A stretch of DNA of 64,000 nt from DATJLY01 sp963729295 (GCA_963729295.1 CAVSNJ010000019.1:53412-117411), one strand, 5' to 3'. Shown: positions 51,762-59,683, numbered from the stretch's first letter. The notes: generated by a model from the sequence alone, not told the origin. Made by a program: numbers and translations.

Positions 51762-52980
51762 CGGAGTCTTTCCTTTCTGCCGGCGCAGGCCGGGTACCAG
51801 GATGCGCCCGCGGCCGCGGATCGGATACGGCGTGCACGGGAACGGCGGCTTGGCGCACGGGCTCGATTACGCGCAGACGGAGTCGCGTGAGCTTCTCGAT
51901 CGCGGCGAGGAACGCGCGCTCGGAAGGATCGCACAGCGCGATCGCGACGCCCGACGCGCCGGCGCGCGCCGTTCGTCCGATGCGGTGCACGTAGCTCTCC
52001 GCCTCGTTCGGAATATCAAAATTGACGACGTGGCTGATGGCATCGACATCGATGCCGCGCGCCGCGATGTCGGTCGCGACCAGGACCGGCACACTTCCGT
52101 CGCGGAATGCGGCGAGCGCCCGCTGCCGCGCGGCCTGCGACTTGTTGCCGTGGATCGCATCGACCCGGATGCCGACCCGCGCCAGTCGCTCGGCAACCCG
52201 GTTGGCGCCGTGCTTGGTGCGGGTGAAAACGAGCGCGCGCGACATCGCGGGATCGCGCAGGAGACTGGCGAGGACGAGCGGCTTCTCGGCGGCGGCGACG
52301 AAGATGACGCGCTGATCGACGCTCTCGACCGTGGTTGCCGATGGCGCGACCTCGGCCCGGAACGGCTGGCGCAAGATGGCCGCCGCGAGCCGGCCGATGC
52401 TTTCGGGCATGGTCGCAGAGAAGAGCAGAGTCTGACGCTCCTTGGGCAGGAGCGCGATGATCCGCCGCACGGCTGGAAGAAAGCCCATGTCGAGCATGCG
52501 GTCGGCCTCATCGAGGACGAGCATCGCGAGCCGCTCGAAGCGCACGGCCTTCTGCCCCGCGAGATCGAGGAGCCGCCCCGGCGTCGCGACGAGAATGTCG
52601 GCGCCGCGCGCGAGCGCATCGACCTGCGGCTTCTGGCCGACACCGCCGAAGACGACGGCGCTGCGGAGGGAAAGGTGCCGTCCGTAAGTCCTGAAGCTCT
52701 CGCCGATCTGGATCGCGAGCTCGCGCGTCGGGGTGAGGATGAGCGCACGCGGCGTACGCGGGACACCGTCGGCGCGATGATGCGCAAGCAGTTGCAGGAT
52801 CGGCAGCGCGAACGCGGCAGTCTTGCCCGTGCCGGTCTGGGCGAGGCCCAAAATATCGCGGCCCGCCAGCAAGGGTGGAATGGCTTGGACCTGGATTGGA
52901 GTGGGAGCGAGGTAGTTTTCCGCCGCCAGCGCACGCAAAAGCGGCTCGGCCAGGCGAAGATCGGAAAATGAGGTTTGCAA
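51622..52980 (-). CDS. rhlE: DEAD-box RNA helicase, RhlE-type
   Basis: This is a 452-residue helicase with all motifs: PTPIQ (Q), AQTGTGKTAAF (I), PTRELAIQI (Ia), TPGRLLDL (Ib), VLDEADRMLDMGF (II), SAT (III), ALVFTRTKHGANRV (IV), VATDIAARGIDV (V) and HRIGRTARAG (VI). It unwinds RNA duplexes and in this class often responds to cold or stress. The last 47 codons before the stop overlap the downstream gene by 140 bases in another frame, and the tail is basic and low-complexity. ATG 52980 begins the conserved SFSDLRLAEPLLRAL. Confidence 0.94.
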   Translation of the reverse strand: MQTSFSDLRLAEPLLRALAAENYLAPTPIQVQAIPPLLAGRDILGLAQTGTGKTAAFALPILQLLAHHRADGVPRTPRALILTPTRELAIQIGESFRTYGRHLSLRSAVVFGGVGQKPQVDALARGADILVATPGRLLDLAGQKAVRFERLAMLVLDEADRMLDMGFLPAVRRIIALLPKERQTLLFSATMPESIGRLAAAILRQPFRAEVAPSATTVESVDQRVIFVAAAEKPLVLASLLRDPAMSRALVFTRTKHGANRVAERLARVGIRVDAIHGNKSQAARQRALAAFRDGSVPVLVATDIAARGIDVDAISHVVNFDIPNEAESYVHRIGRTARAGASGVAIALCDPSERAFLAAIEKLTRLRLRVIEPVRQAAVPVHAVSDPRPRAHPGTRPAPAERKDSDGQAAPAQDGGHRRPPRGTGRRSAVDRSLGHRREGRRKLEHRPHAQ

Positions 52981-53194
52981 CGTCGAACTTTCATGTCAGG
53001 GCGTGGGCCGCAATTGCACCAAATCGGTGCATGCGGAGCTATCGTCGCTTCACCCTGGATGAAGCCCGTCCCGCGCGACCAGGAAGTCCGGTTGACGAAT
53101 GATGTCTCTGAAAACGCCAGCGGCCGAAGCCGGGCGCGTCGCGCATCCGCGAGAAATACCGCTGCGCCCTAAATGGCGGTTGCGCGCTCCAAAG

Positions 53195-53740
53195 TCAAGG
53201 AGGCGGTTGCGATGATCCCACTAACCCTTGGTAATCTTGGCGTTCTTCTTTCGACTCCAAATGCGGATAGGAGAGGGTTATCGAGCTCACGACATGCGAG
53301 TCCGCGCGCGCGATCGTGACCGCCGCAGCCTCGAACGAGGGCGCAGCGAGAAAGCCGTAGGCATTGTTGCTGAAGCCATAGCCTTCCGACGGGACGCCAA
53401 GCACATTCTCGTCCAGCAGGCCGTCGTCGTTTTCGTCGTGAATAACCACGACCGCATAGCGACCGGCAGGAACATTGCCGAAGGTTACGCTCTGCGATCC
53501 CGCCCTGGCGCGCAACGCCGCGCCGAGAAGGCGTCCGGCCGACGGCAGGAGCGCGCTTTTCGTAGCGCTGTCGGCGATGCCGCTCTTGTACGCTTGCGGC
53601 GTCGCATAGACGCCGACCAGAAGTTCCCCGGCGTTCGAGCGCACATTCACGACGCTGATGGTAAGGTCGGACGCGTGCGCGCCGGCCACCGGCAACAAAC
53701 CGGCCGTCGCGGCCAGCATCGCCCTGAAATAGCAGCGCAT
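53195..53740 (-). CDS. DUF2141-family exported protein
   Basis: This 181-residue protein has a signal peptide (AMLAATAGLLPVAGAHA). LTISVVNVRSNAGELLVGVY and AVVVIHDENDDGLLDENVLG are the DUF2141 signatures, with an Ig-like beta-sandwich expected. ATG 53740 follows GGAGGGCGCT. The role of DUF2141 is unknown. The gap to the rhlE start is about 214 bases with no clear gene. Confidence 0.85.
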   Translation of the reverse strand: MRCYFRAMLAATAGLLPVAGAHASDLTISVVNVRSNAGELLVGVYATPQAYKSGIADSATKSALLPSAGRLLGAALRARAGSQSVTFGNVPAGRYAVVVIHDENDDGLLDENVLGVPSEGYGFSNNAYGFLAAPSFEAAAVTIARADSHVVSSITLSYPHLESKEERQDYQGLVGSSQPPP

Positions 53741-54246
53741 AGCGCGCCCTCCATCATCCGGGCGGAAGCGCGCCCTACCTGTTTCCGAAACGGCGTTGTC
53801 TCTCAGCCGCCGCCGACCAGCGATTTGGAGCTCACGCTTCATTCGCGGGCGACTGTCGGCGAGGAATGCAATTGCCGCCACGGATGTCGGGCGCGGGAGC
53901 TTCGCGCGGGCTCCGCGACGGTTGCAGGCCCACCACGCTTGTGTCCCCGGGGAGCCGGAACCTGTGGATGGCAAACCCACTGCGTTGCTGTCCATAAAAG
54001 CAGAGACAATAGATTGCCATGTCGCTCTCCTGAGGCCGTGCGCTTGGTGATCCCGAAGTTCCGGCCCAGGCGCATCGTGCGCGGCTCCTTCAAAATGGGG
54101 CTGTCGGCGTTCATTGCAATGGCATAGGAGACCGTGGCGTCAGCCGCCCTGCCGCTCTTTCGTGCGTTGTTGGAAGGGGTCTTCGCAACTGTGGCCGGGA
54201 CCGGGCGTTCATCGATCATGGGCGACCTGTCCCGAAGGATCAGTTG
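53741..54246. other. Mostly non-coding gap of about 506 bases
   Basis: Only one short frame with a good ribosome-binding site (53832-54020, minus strand) is seen. The rest gives no convincing gene on either strand. Confidence 0.6.
53832..54020 (-). CDS. Possible small protein, unknown
   Basis: This 62-residue frame begins MAIYCLCFYGQQRSGFAIHR, and ATG 54020 has CAGGAGAGCGAC before it. Nothing in the peptide is recognised. It is kept only for the ribosome-binding site; it may be chance. Confidence 0.3.
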   Translation of the reverse strand: MAIYCLCFYGQQRSGFAIHRFRLPGDTSVVGLQPSRSPREAPAPDIRGGNCIPRRQSPANEA

Positions 54247-54435
54247 ATGGAGAATCGCCGGCAAGACGCCGACGTTCTCGCCCTCGAACGTGACATCCTC
54301 GTAAGAGACATTCGAGCGCAGGCGCAGCGCGCCGAAGCGGCGAAGACCGCCCGGTTGCGCGAGCTACGTCTCGCGAAAGAAGCGACCGAAAGGGCCCCGG
54401 AAAAGCCCGTCACCAGGAAAAAGCCGCGCCCGTGA
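54247..54435 (+). CDS. Small charged protein with an ARLRxLRLxKEA motif (second copy)
   Basis: This 62-residue protein has ARLRELRLAKEATERAPEK near the C-terminus, matching 49882 and 55429. The N-terminal half (DADVLALERDILVRDIRAQA) is a charged helix. ATG 54247 is used; TTG 54244 is also possible. It faces the convergent gene at 54444. Confidence 0.6.
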   Translation: MENRRQDADVLALERDILVRDIRAQAQRAEAAKTARLRELRLAKEATERAPEKPVTRKKPRP

Positions 54436-54443
54436 CGAGCGCC

Positions 54444-54617
54444 TCACGGGTTCGAGCTAACCTCTGCAACTTTGGTATCGGCCTCGATTTCCGCGAGCCT
54501 TAGCTCGGCCGCCTCGATCATGTCCTCGAGGCGGCGCACGGACACGGTGTCCCGGATGATCAGCAGCGAGCGCTTGCAACGAGCGATCTTTCGGCGCAGA
54601 TCGTGATTTTCAGCCAT
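54444..54617 (-). CDS. Small helical protein (RRLEDMIEAAE type), unknown
   Basis: This is a 57-residue protein: MAENHDLRRKIARCKRSLLI and RDTVSVRRLEDMIEAAELRL. The helical layout resembles the protein at 50646. No known family is recognised. ATG 54617 is the start. Confidence 0.5.
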   Translation of the reverse strand: MAENHDLRRKIARCKRSLLIIRDTVSVRRLEDMIEAAELRLAEIEADTKVAEVSSNP

Positions 54618-54909
54618 AGGTGGAATAACGGTCAAAACTTCGAAAAGTGCCGTTTGCGCGTAGAACGGAACTCAAAACCGCGAACCTTCCGATTCGACGT
54701 GCCAAATCCATGAGTGGCAGCGGCGCTGCCGGAGCCCCAACCCGGTTCCAGGTTGTAAATCTGCTCGCGAAGGCGCATATCATCACCGCCAGTTTCCGCT
54801 TCGGCGCTTGCCGTACCGCCCAAAGGCGATCCATCAAGAACCCATGAGGCTGACGCTGCGTCGCCGCGCATCGAAGCGCGGCGTCACTCAACGCATACTG
54901 GAGGCCGCC

Positions 54910-55116
54910 ATGGCTGTTGGTACCGTCAAATGGTTCAATTCGCAGAAGGGCTTCGGCTTCATCCAGCCGGATGACAACGGCAAGGATGTGTTCGTGCATA
55001 TCTCCGCGGTGGAGCGCGCCGGTCTCGGCTCTCTGACCGAGGGGCAGAAAGTCCGCTACGAAGTGACCAGCGAGCGCGGCAAGCAAGCCGCCGACCATCT
55101 CTCGCTCGTCAACTGA
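54910..55116 (+). CDS. cspA: Cold-shock protein (copy 2)
   Basis: This 68-residue cold-shock domain protein begins MAVGTVKWFNSQKGFGFIQP and has DVFVHISAVERAGLG. ATG 54910 follows CTGGAGGCCGCC. It is paralogous to copy 1. The roughly 290-base region upstream (54618-54909) has no gene and may carry a long 5' leader, as in many csp genes. It is followed after about 69 bases by rpsU. Confidence 0.96.
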   Translation: MAVGTVKWFNSQKGFGFIQPDDNGKDVFVHISAVERAGLGSLTEGQKVRYEVTSERGKQAADHLSLVN

Positions 55117-55185
55117 CGTCAGGGACGCCAGCGGCGGCCCCCGGTCGCCGCTGGCGCATCTCCTCACGCACTTTCTTGAGGCGGC

Positions 55186-55389
55186 ATGCAGGTCTTCGTC
55201 CGCGACAACGACATAACCTCGGCGCTGCGGGTCCTGAAGAAAAAGATGCAGCGCGAAGGTACGTTTCGCGAGATGAAACGTCGCCGCGCCTATGAAAAGC
55301 CGTCCGAGCGGAGGGCGCGCGAAAAGGCCGAAGGGACTCGCCGCACGCGCAAGGCGCTGCGGAAACGCATGGAACGGGAGGGCTACTGA
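55186..55389 (+). CDS. rpsU: 30S ribosomal protein S21
   Basis: This is a 67-residue S21: MQVFVRDNDITSALRVLKKK, then EGTFREMKRRRAYEKPSERR and a basic tail. ATG 55186 follows TTGAGGCGGC. S21 is placed next to a csp gene, which fits a cold or translation-adaptation cluster. A second S21 elsewhere in the genome would be usual. Confidence 0.95.
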   Translation: MQVFVRDNDITSALRVLKKKMQREGTFREMKRRRAYEKPSERRAREKAEGTRRTRKALRKRMEREGY

Positions 55390-55428
55390 TCAGCGGCCGT
55401 CGCCGGACCCAACGCCGAAGGAGCAGTG

Positions 55429-55662
55429 ATGTCACGGCTGAGAGATCGGCAAGGCGCCGCTCACCAAAAAGCGGAAGCGCTCTTGGCGGAGAAGGCACGC
55501 AAAGAGACCGAGCGTCTCAACAAGCGCGATAAGGACCGTCTCGATGAAGACGAGAAGGTTGCGCGCTTGCGCGGGCTTCGCCTGGCAAAGGAAGCCGCGG
55601 ATTTGAACGAAGCGAAGCTTGCTGCGACTGGCGCCGTCAAGAAGGCCAGCACGACCGCCTGA
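55429..55662 (+). CDS. Small charged protein with an ARLRxLRLxKEA motif (third copy)
   Basis: This is a 77-residue protein: KAEALLAEKARKETERLNKR followed by KVARLRGLRLAKEAADLNEA. ATG 55429 is preceded by GAAGGAGCAGTG. It is the third member of the small family (49882 and 54247) and follows rpsU. Confidence 0.6.
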   Translation: MSRLRDRQGAAHQKAEALLAEKARKETERLNKRDKDRLDEDEKVARLRGLRLAKEAADLNEAKLAATGAVKKASTTA

Positions 55663-55694
55663 CCTCACGCCTGCGTTTCACGCGTTCGGCCCGC

Positions 55695-55880
55695 TCAGGA
55701 CAGTTCGCTTTCGAGCGCCACGCGCTCGTGTCCGTCGACGAGAGAGCGGACCCGGTACTGGTGGATGCCGCGCTCCGTCGGGAGCAGGCGGACTATCTCG
55801 AAGCGCACATTGCGATGCGCGCCGCCGAGCATGGCGGGAGAGTAGGTAACGGTCTCTTTCACTCGGAATTTGTGGTTCAT
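55695..55880 (-). CDS. Small conserved-looking protein, unknown
   Basis: This 61-residue protein begins MNHKFRVKETVTYSPAMLGG and ends HERVALESELS. The segment YRVRSLVDGHERVALESELS resembles small alphaproteobacterial proteins of unknown role. The start overlaps the stop of the upstream gene by 4 bases. It is the last gene of a four-gene overlapping minus-strand operon. Confidence 0.65.
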   Translation of the reverse strand: MNHKFRVKETVTYSPAMLGGAHRNVRFEIVRLLPTERGIHQYRVRSLVDGHERVALESELS

Positions 55881-56197
55881 GCCGGACGGGGCCTCTCTTG
55901 CGCGGGCGGCTCGACGAATGCCGCCGTGTAACCGGCCGCGGTCAAGATGAGTGTTTCCGCGGCTGCACTGAGCCAGCCGCACTCGAGCGCATAGAGCCGG
56001 CCGGGAACGTATCTTTCCACGGCCCAGCCGTCGCACGAGAACACGCGCAACAGGCTTGCGTCGCGCAGGACCCGGCCGGGTGCGCCGTGAAAATGTCCGA
56101 CGATGAGTCTCAGGATGTGCCGTGCGGAGGCTTCCGCGCTGTCGCTCTTCGCGCTCTCGAACGATTTTGCGGTTTGTATGGTCGCCTCCGCCGTCAT
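55877..56197 (-). CDS. Uncharacterised protein related to the C-terminus of the protein at 51225
   Basis: This is a 106-residue protein. SARHILRLIVGHFHGAPGRV and ECGWLSAAAETLILTAAGYT match the pattern of the 51225 gene. It overlaps both neighbours by 4 bases. Function unknown; a small winged-helix-like domain is plausible. Confidence 0.55.
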   Translation of the reverse strand: MTAEATIQTAKSFESAKSDSAEASARHILRLIVGHFHGAPGRVLRDASLLRVFSCDGWAVERYVPGRLYALECGWLSAAAETLILTAAGYTAAFVEPPAQERPRPA

Positions 56198-56400
56198 CGG
56201 CCGAACGTCAAGCGCAGGGTCATCTGGGCCGCCGGCGGAAGCGGGACCGCTTCGATCCGATAGGATCCACGGATCAATGCGATCTCTCCAACGAGGATCG
56301 CCGCGAGCACGAGAAAGCCCATGAGCGCTTCGATCCGACGCGGGCGCTCGCGGGCGGTCGCCTTGGCTCGGTGCGGGTTAGGGCTTTCGGCCATCTTCAT
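56194..56400 (-). CDS. Small membrane protein, unknown
   Basis: This is a 68-residue protein with a basic start (MKMAESPNPHRAKATARERP) and one hydrophobic helix (LMGFLVLAAILVGEIALIRG). ATG 56394 could also be the start. It overlaps the downstream gene by 4 bases and the upstream gene by 17-23 bases. Confidence 0.5.
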   Translation of the reverse strand: MKMAESPNPHRAKATARERPRRIEALMGFLVLAAILVGEIALIRGSYRIEAVPLPPAAQMTLRLTFGR

Positions 56401-56587
56401 CCGCGAGGCGGCGGCGCTCGACCGAGGCCGACCAGCGCGCTTCGGGCGGCACGTCGCTGTGATGCTGCAAAGCGGTGAGGCAGGCGTGATAGGTCTTGAC
56501 CGCGATCGCGACGTCGTCCTCGGACGTGCGCTCGTGCGCCGTCAGGACTGCCGAGAGGATGGCCGCGACCACTTCGTTTTCTGCCAT
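56378..56587 (-). CDS. Small protein, unknown, first gene of the overlapping operon
   Basis: This is a 69-residue protein: MAENEVVAAILSAVLTAHER then VAIAVKTYHACLTALQHHSD. ATG 56587 begins the conserved-looking part. It is followed by three overlapping genes; all are unrecognised. Confidence 0.5.
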   Translation of the reverse strand: MAENEVVAAILSAVLTAHERTSEDDVAIAVKTYHACLTALQHHSDVPPEARWSASVERRRLADEDGRKP

Positions 56588-56952
56588 GGCGGGGTCCTTG
56601 TGGTTGCAGCTCGCGGGCGCGGAAGCCGGCTCTAGAGCCAAATCAAAACTCGGGCGGTCCTCCGAAGTTTTAAGACGATTTCAAGAACGCCAAAATAAAC
56701 CCTGGAGGCGAACCGCGAAATCACTCAATTACGAGCGTAGTACGTTTTCGCATGTCTCGGCAAATTATTTAGGCATTCGAACGATTTTTGCAATTTCAGC
56801 CCGTTCTTTTGATCCGAAAGGGTCAGGGCGGCAACGGCGCTCTGCCGTCGAGAGCGCTGGCGATACGGGTTTGGCGCCGCGCATCCTGCACTTCGGCGAT
56901 CGCTATCGGGTCGTCTGCCATGCTCCCTCGACTGCCGCGCGAGCGGTCGAGA
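56588..56952. other. AT-richer non-coding gap of about 365 bases
   Basis: No convincing gene lies here. It is lower in GC than its surroundings and separates divergent or unrelated small genes. Confidence 0.6.
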
Positions 56953-57180
56953 TCACGTCATCGCTCGCGATGGCGTGATCGCCTTGATTGGTCCGCGGGA
57001 ATGCCCCGACATTCCGGCGATCTTGCGATCCTGCTGCTCGATGATCGCCAAGACCGACTCATCGCGCGACAGCGGATCGAGCTCCGCGCTCGGCACCTTG
57101 CGGTTCGAGGTCCGCGTGCCGTCCTGGTAAAGCACGTCGAACATGAGGAACTCGTTCTCGGCGGGTTTCTTCTTGCGCAT
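56953..57180 (-). CDS. Small conserved alphaproteobacterial protein, unknown
   Basis: This 75-residue protein begins MRKKKPAENEFLMFDVLYQD and contains GTRTSNRKVPSAELDPLSRD and RKIAGMSGHSRGPIKAI. I recognise the layout from small Rhizobiales proteins; no function is known. ATG 57180 is used because it opens the conserved part. Confidence 0.65.
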   Translation of the reverse strand: MRKKKPAENEFLMFDVLYQDGTRTSNRKVPSAELDPLSRDESVLAIIEQQDRKIAGMSGHSRGPIKAITPSRAMT

Positions 57181-57384
57181 CGTCCAACCCTGACCTTTCA
57201 CGTGCTCCGCGTCGCCGCTTTATGAGCGGCGTGCGGAAAAATTCCGTTCGGCTGACCCGGCGCGGGCCCATGGCGTGGCCCGTTGCTGGCGGAGGCTCAC
57301 TGTGGAGCCTGCGCCGACTGTCTTGCAAGCCCGGTCCGGGAAGGCCTCGTCGCAAATGCACCGTCTTTGCTATAACGGCGGAGC

Positions 57385-57462
<78 letters not shown>

Positions 57463-57952
57463 ATGTTTATAAGGGTTTAGACGCATCCACAGAACGTCGC
57501 CGCTCGTTGATTCGGCCGAAATTAACACAGTGATAACGAAGCCCTCGATGCTAGGAGGAAGCGCGCTCTGCCGCTGCTCTGTCGCAGCACATGAAGCGTT
57601 CGCGACGTGAACGCTTCTCTGAACCCATGTCGGGTTCAACTTGGGTACGTTCGCTTTAGAGTATCAACACATGCGAGGGAAGTTCTCGCGTTCTGCGGAC
57701 GCAAGCGCAGCGCGACCGGCGAGGCGCATTTCGAGCGCATGTCACGTAGCGGCCCCGCCCCCTGATGCTCACCGGTGAAGCGCGCTGAGCGTGCCGACCC
57801 TCGATCACGAGCGCGGGTAGATCGCTGACGCTGCCCTGGCGCTCGAAGTCGTGACTTACACCTCTATCATATTGATTAACGCACCTCGGCGCGCAGAAAC
57901 GCTCACCGAGCGCGACGGCGATCACGAGCGCTCTTGCACGTGCGCTCTGCCG
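57463..57952. other. Gap of about 490 bases with no supported gene
   Basis: This lies directly after tRNA-Arg. Short frames occur on both strands but none has a credible start or recognisable peptide. Confidence 0.55.
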
Positions 57953-58192
57953 TCAGCGTGCCGGTGACGCTGCCGCTCGCTTCGCGCGGCGCATTCGATT
58001 GAGAACGCACGTGCGCCTGTATCGGCCTTCTGCCGCAAGCTCCGCATCGTCGAGCGACAACGCTCCCGCGATCACGAGGTCGGCGAGCTCCACGTCGCGC
58101 TGACGGATCGCCTTCAAGCGCGGGCCGTCCTCAAGTTCTATGTCGATACGTTCCGCTGCGTCGTGCCAATCGGTTTGATGGATGCGAGGCAT
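57953..58192 (-). CDS. Small protein, unknown
   Basis: This is a 79-residue protein: MPRIHQTDWHDAAERIDIEL, DGPRLKAIRQRDVELADLVI and a basic tail. ATG 58192 follows GGGAGCGGCC. No family is recognised. Confidence 0.5.
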   Translation of the reverse strand: MPRIHQTDWHDAAERIDIELEDGPRLKAIRQRDVELADLVIAGALSLDDAELAAEGRYRRTCVLNRMRRAKRAAASPAR

Positions 58193-58309
58193 GGCCGCTC
58201 CCCATGTTGCGAGGGCGAGCGAGAGGCACCGCGCTTATGACCAGCACTGACCTGAGGGTTTGAGTCCGCACTGATGCGGCGGCCCTCGCTCGCGCAGTCA
58301 TACGCCACG

Positions 58310-58345
58310 AAAAAAGAGCGGGGCCGAAGCTGGCCCCGCTCAAAA
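58310..58345 (-). terminator. Intrinsic terminator for the minus strand
   Basis: A perfect 10-bp stem GAGCGGGGCC/GGCCCCGCTC with a 6-base loop is followed, on the minus strand, by a run of Ts (AAAAAA at 58310-58315 on the plus strand). It would end transcripts of the gene at 58374-58748. Confidence 0.85.
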
Positions 58346-58373
58346 GTATAAAGTTTATATTTTTGAATTTGGT

Positions 58374-58748
58374 CTAGGCGCGAACACGCGACAGGATTTC
58401 CACGCCGTCGTCGGCTTCGGCCTCAATAGCCTTTTCCCATTCGCGATAAATGAGACACCAAGCGAACCACCGCCTCGCTTCCGCTTCGTCAACGTCCGGG
58501 TTCCGTGCTGCGAGGATGCGAATGATCTTCTCCACCTTTTCGCGCGGCATGTCGTGAATGTCCTGGTGGTCGTGTATCGTCCAAATGTCGTCGTCCAGCT
58601 CGCGGGGAATTTCCTTGTTGCCCAACGCAAGGCACGCATCGCCCCAACACGAGTAGAGCCGGATCGATAGAGCGCCGTCAGGATGCCAGAAGAACATTGC
58701 GCCGTTATCGGCCCACTGAATCTTCGTGGTGTCGATTTCATTCGTCAT
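58374..58748 (-). CDS. Protein of unknown function, 124 residues
   Basis: It begins MTNEIDTTKIQWADNGAMFF and contains GNKEIPRELDDDIWTIHDHQ and RRWFAWCLIYREWEKAIEAE. It is acidic and Trp-rich; no known family is recognised. ATG 58748 follows GAAAGGTGAAACG. A short frame with its own strong ribosome-binding site lies just upstream, and an intrinsic terminator follows. Confidence 0.6.
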   Translation of the reverse strand: MTNEIDTTKIQWADNGAMFFWHPDGALSIRLYSCWGDACLALGNKEIPRELDDDIWTIHDHQDIHDMPREKVEKIIRILAARNPDVDEAEARRWFAWCLIYREWEKAIEAEADDGVEILSRVRA

Positions 58749-58763
58749 CGTTTCACCTTTCGA

Positions 58764-58787
58764 TCAGGCGAAATTGCCTGTGCTCAT
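58764..58787 (-). CDS. Possible 7-residue leader peptide (MSTGNFA)
   Basis: ATG 58787 has AAAGGAGGTGCCC before it (a near-perfect ribosome-binding site at 58791-58800) and the frame stops after seven codons, 15 bases before the start of the 58748 gene. Such an arrangement could set translation of the downstream gene; it could also be chance. Confidence 0.35.
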   Translation of the reverse strand: MSTGNFA

Positions 58788-58928
58788 GGGCACCTCCTTT
58801 CGTCAGTTCGCCTGCCGCATCCTCTTTCTAACAACCTGATTCCGCACGCCGCAATAGACCTTGGCTCCCTCGCGGAAAGGGCGTCCGCTCCTAGTGACCG
58901 CATGATGCGGTTGACATAGGAGAAAAAC

Positions 58929-59282
58929 ATGGTCGCTCTTGAAGTTTCGGACGAACGGCGCAAGCGGTCGGCACCGAAGAAAAAGTCACCGAAGAAGGCG
59001 CGCAAAGCACCAGCGAAAAAGGTCGCGACGAAGAAGCAGGCTGCACCGAAGCAGCGCAAGCATGGCTTCGGCGACGCCTGGAACAAGACGTTGATCGCTT
59101 TCGCCAAGGAAGGCGAAGTGACCATGGAGCGCATGAAGGAACTCTGCGAGAAGAATGGCGTGAAGCCGTGGTTCCTGCGCTTCGTCAAGATGGACCCGCC
59201 CGTGCTCGTGAAAATCTCGCGCGGTGTGTACCGCGTCACGAGCGACGGAAAGAAGCGGATCAGTCATGACCGCCGAGCCTGA
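58929..59282 (+). CDS. Lys/Ala-rich (histone H1-like) N-terminus with a C-terminal domain, unknown
   Basis: This is a 117-residue protein. Residues 10-40 are KKKSPKKARKAPAKKVATKK-type repeats like AlgP/H1 tails. The rest has GFGDAWNKTLIAFAKEGEVT and SRGVYRVTSDGKKRI. It is likely nucleic-acid binding, inferred from charge. ATG 58929 follows AGGAGAAAAAC. Confidence 0.6.
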   Translation: MVALEVSDERRKRSAPKKKSPKKARKAPAKKVATKKQAAPKQRKHGFGDAWNKTLIAFAKEGEVTMERMKELCEKNGVKPWFLRFVKMDPPVLVKISRGVYRVTSDGKKRISHDRRA

Positions 59283-59505
59283 TACCGCGACGATGAATTG
59301 GATTTTGCAACACCCCCAGTTCTTCGTCGTGCGGCAGCAAGGCGAACTCCTCGGCAGGAACCGCGCTGCCGTGATCTGCAACAGCGTGACCGAAGCGCAC
59401 CTTCACGCGATCAGGTTCCAAGCGATCTGGCACTGCGCCGTCGCAATCCTGGCCGTGAGAGACAATCGCGCAGCGGTCGTGGAGACATGGGAGAAGCGGC
59501 AATGA
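59266..59505 (+). CDS. Small protein, unknown
   Basis: This 79-residue protein (MTAEPDTATMNWILQHPQFF, RNRAAVICNSVTEAHLHAIR) overlaps the preceding gene by 17 bases; a start at 59293 (MNWIL) is possible. No family is recognised. Confidence 0.45.
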   Translation: MTAEPDTATMNWILQHPQFFVVRQQGELLGRNRAAVICNSVTEAHLHAIRFQAIWHCAVAILAVRDNRAAVVETWEKRQ

Positions 59506-59597
59506 ACTTCTGGCCACCAGTATTCCTAATCCTGTTCTGCGGCGTGATCGCGTGGCTGGTCGTATCGATGATTAACCAAGTGCCGACGTTGCCATGA
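59502..59597 (+). CDS. 31-residue membrane peptide, unknown
   Basis: MNFWPPVFLILFCGVIAWLV begins one hydrophobic helix. The start overlaps the upstream stop (ATGA), which supports a coupled small protein. It ends shortly before a terminator. Confidence 0.4.
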   Translation: MNFWPPVFLILFCGVIAWLVVSMINQVPTLP

Positions 59598-59623
59598 GAT
59601 ACGGCGATTGACGTTCAAACGAA

Positions 59624-59652
59624 AAAGGCCGGGGTTCGCTCCCGGCCTTTTC
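59624..59652 (+). terminator. Intrinsic terminator
   Basis: AAAGGCCGGG pairs with CCCGGCCTTT around a 7-base loop and is followed by a TT-rich end. It lies just after the small genes at 58929-59597. Confidence 0.85.
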
Positions 59653-59683
59653 GCTTCAATAGAGGTCAGTTGGAGGTCATGTC

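Noticed and set aside
53839..54264. 141-residue minus-strand frame
   Set aside because: No ribosome-binding site, no recognisable peptide, and it overlaps the better supported 53832-54020 frame.
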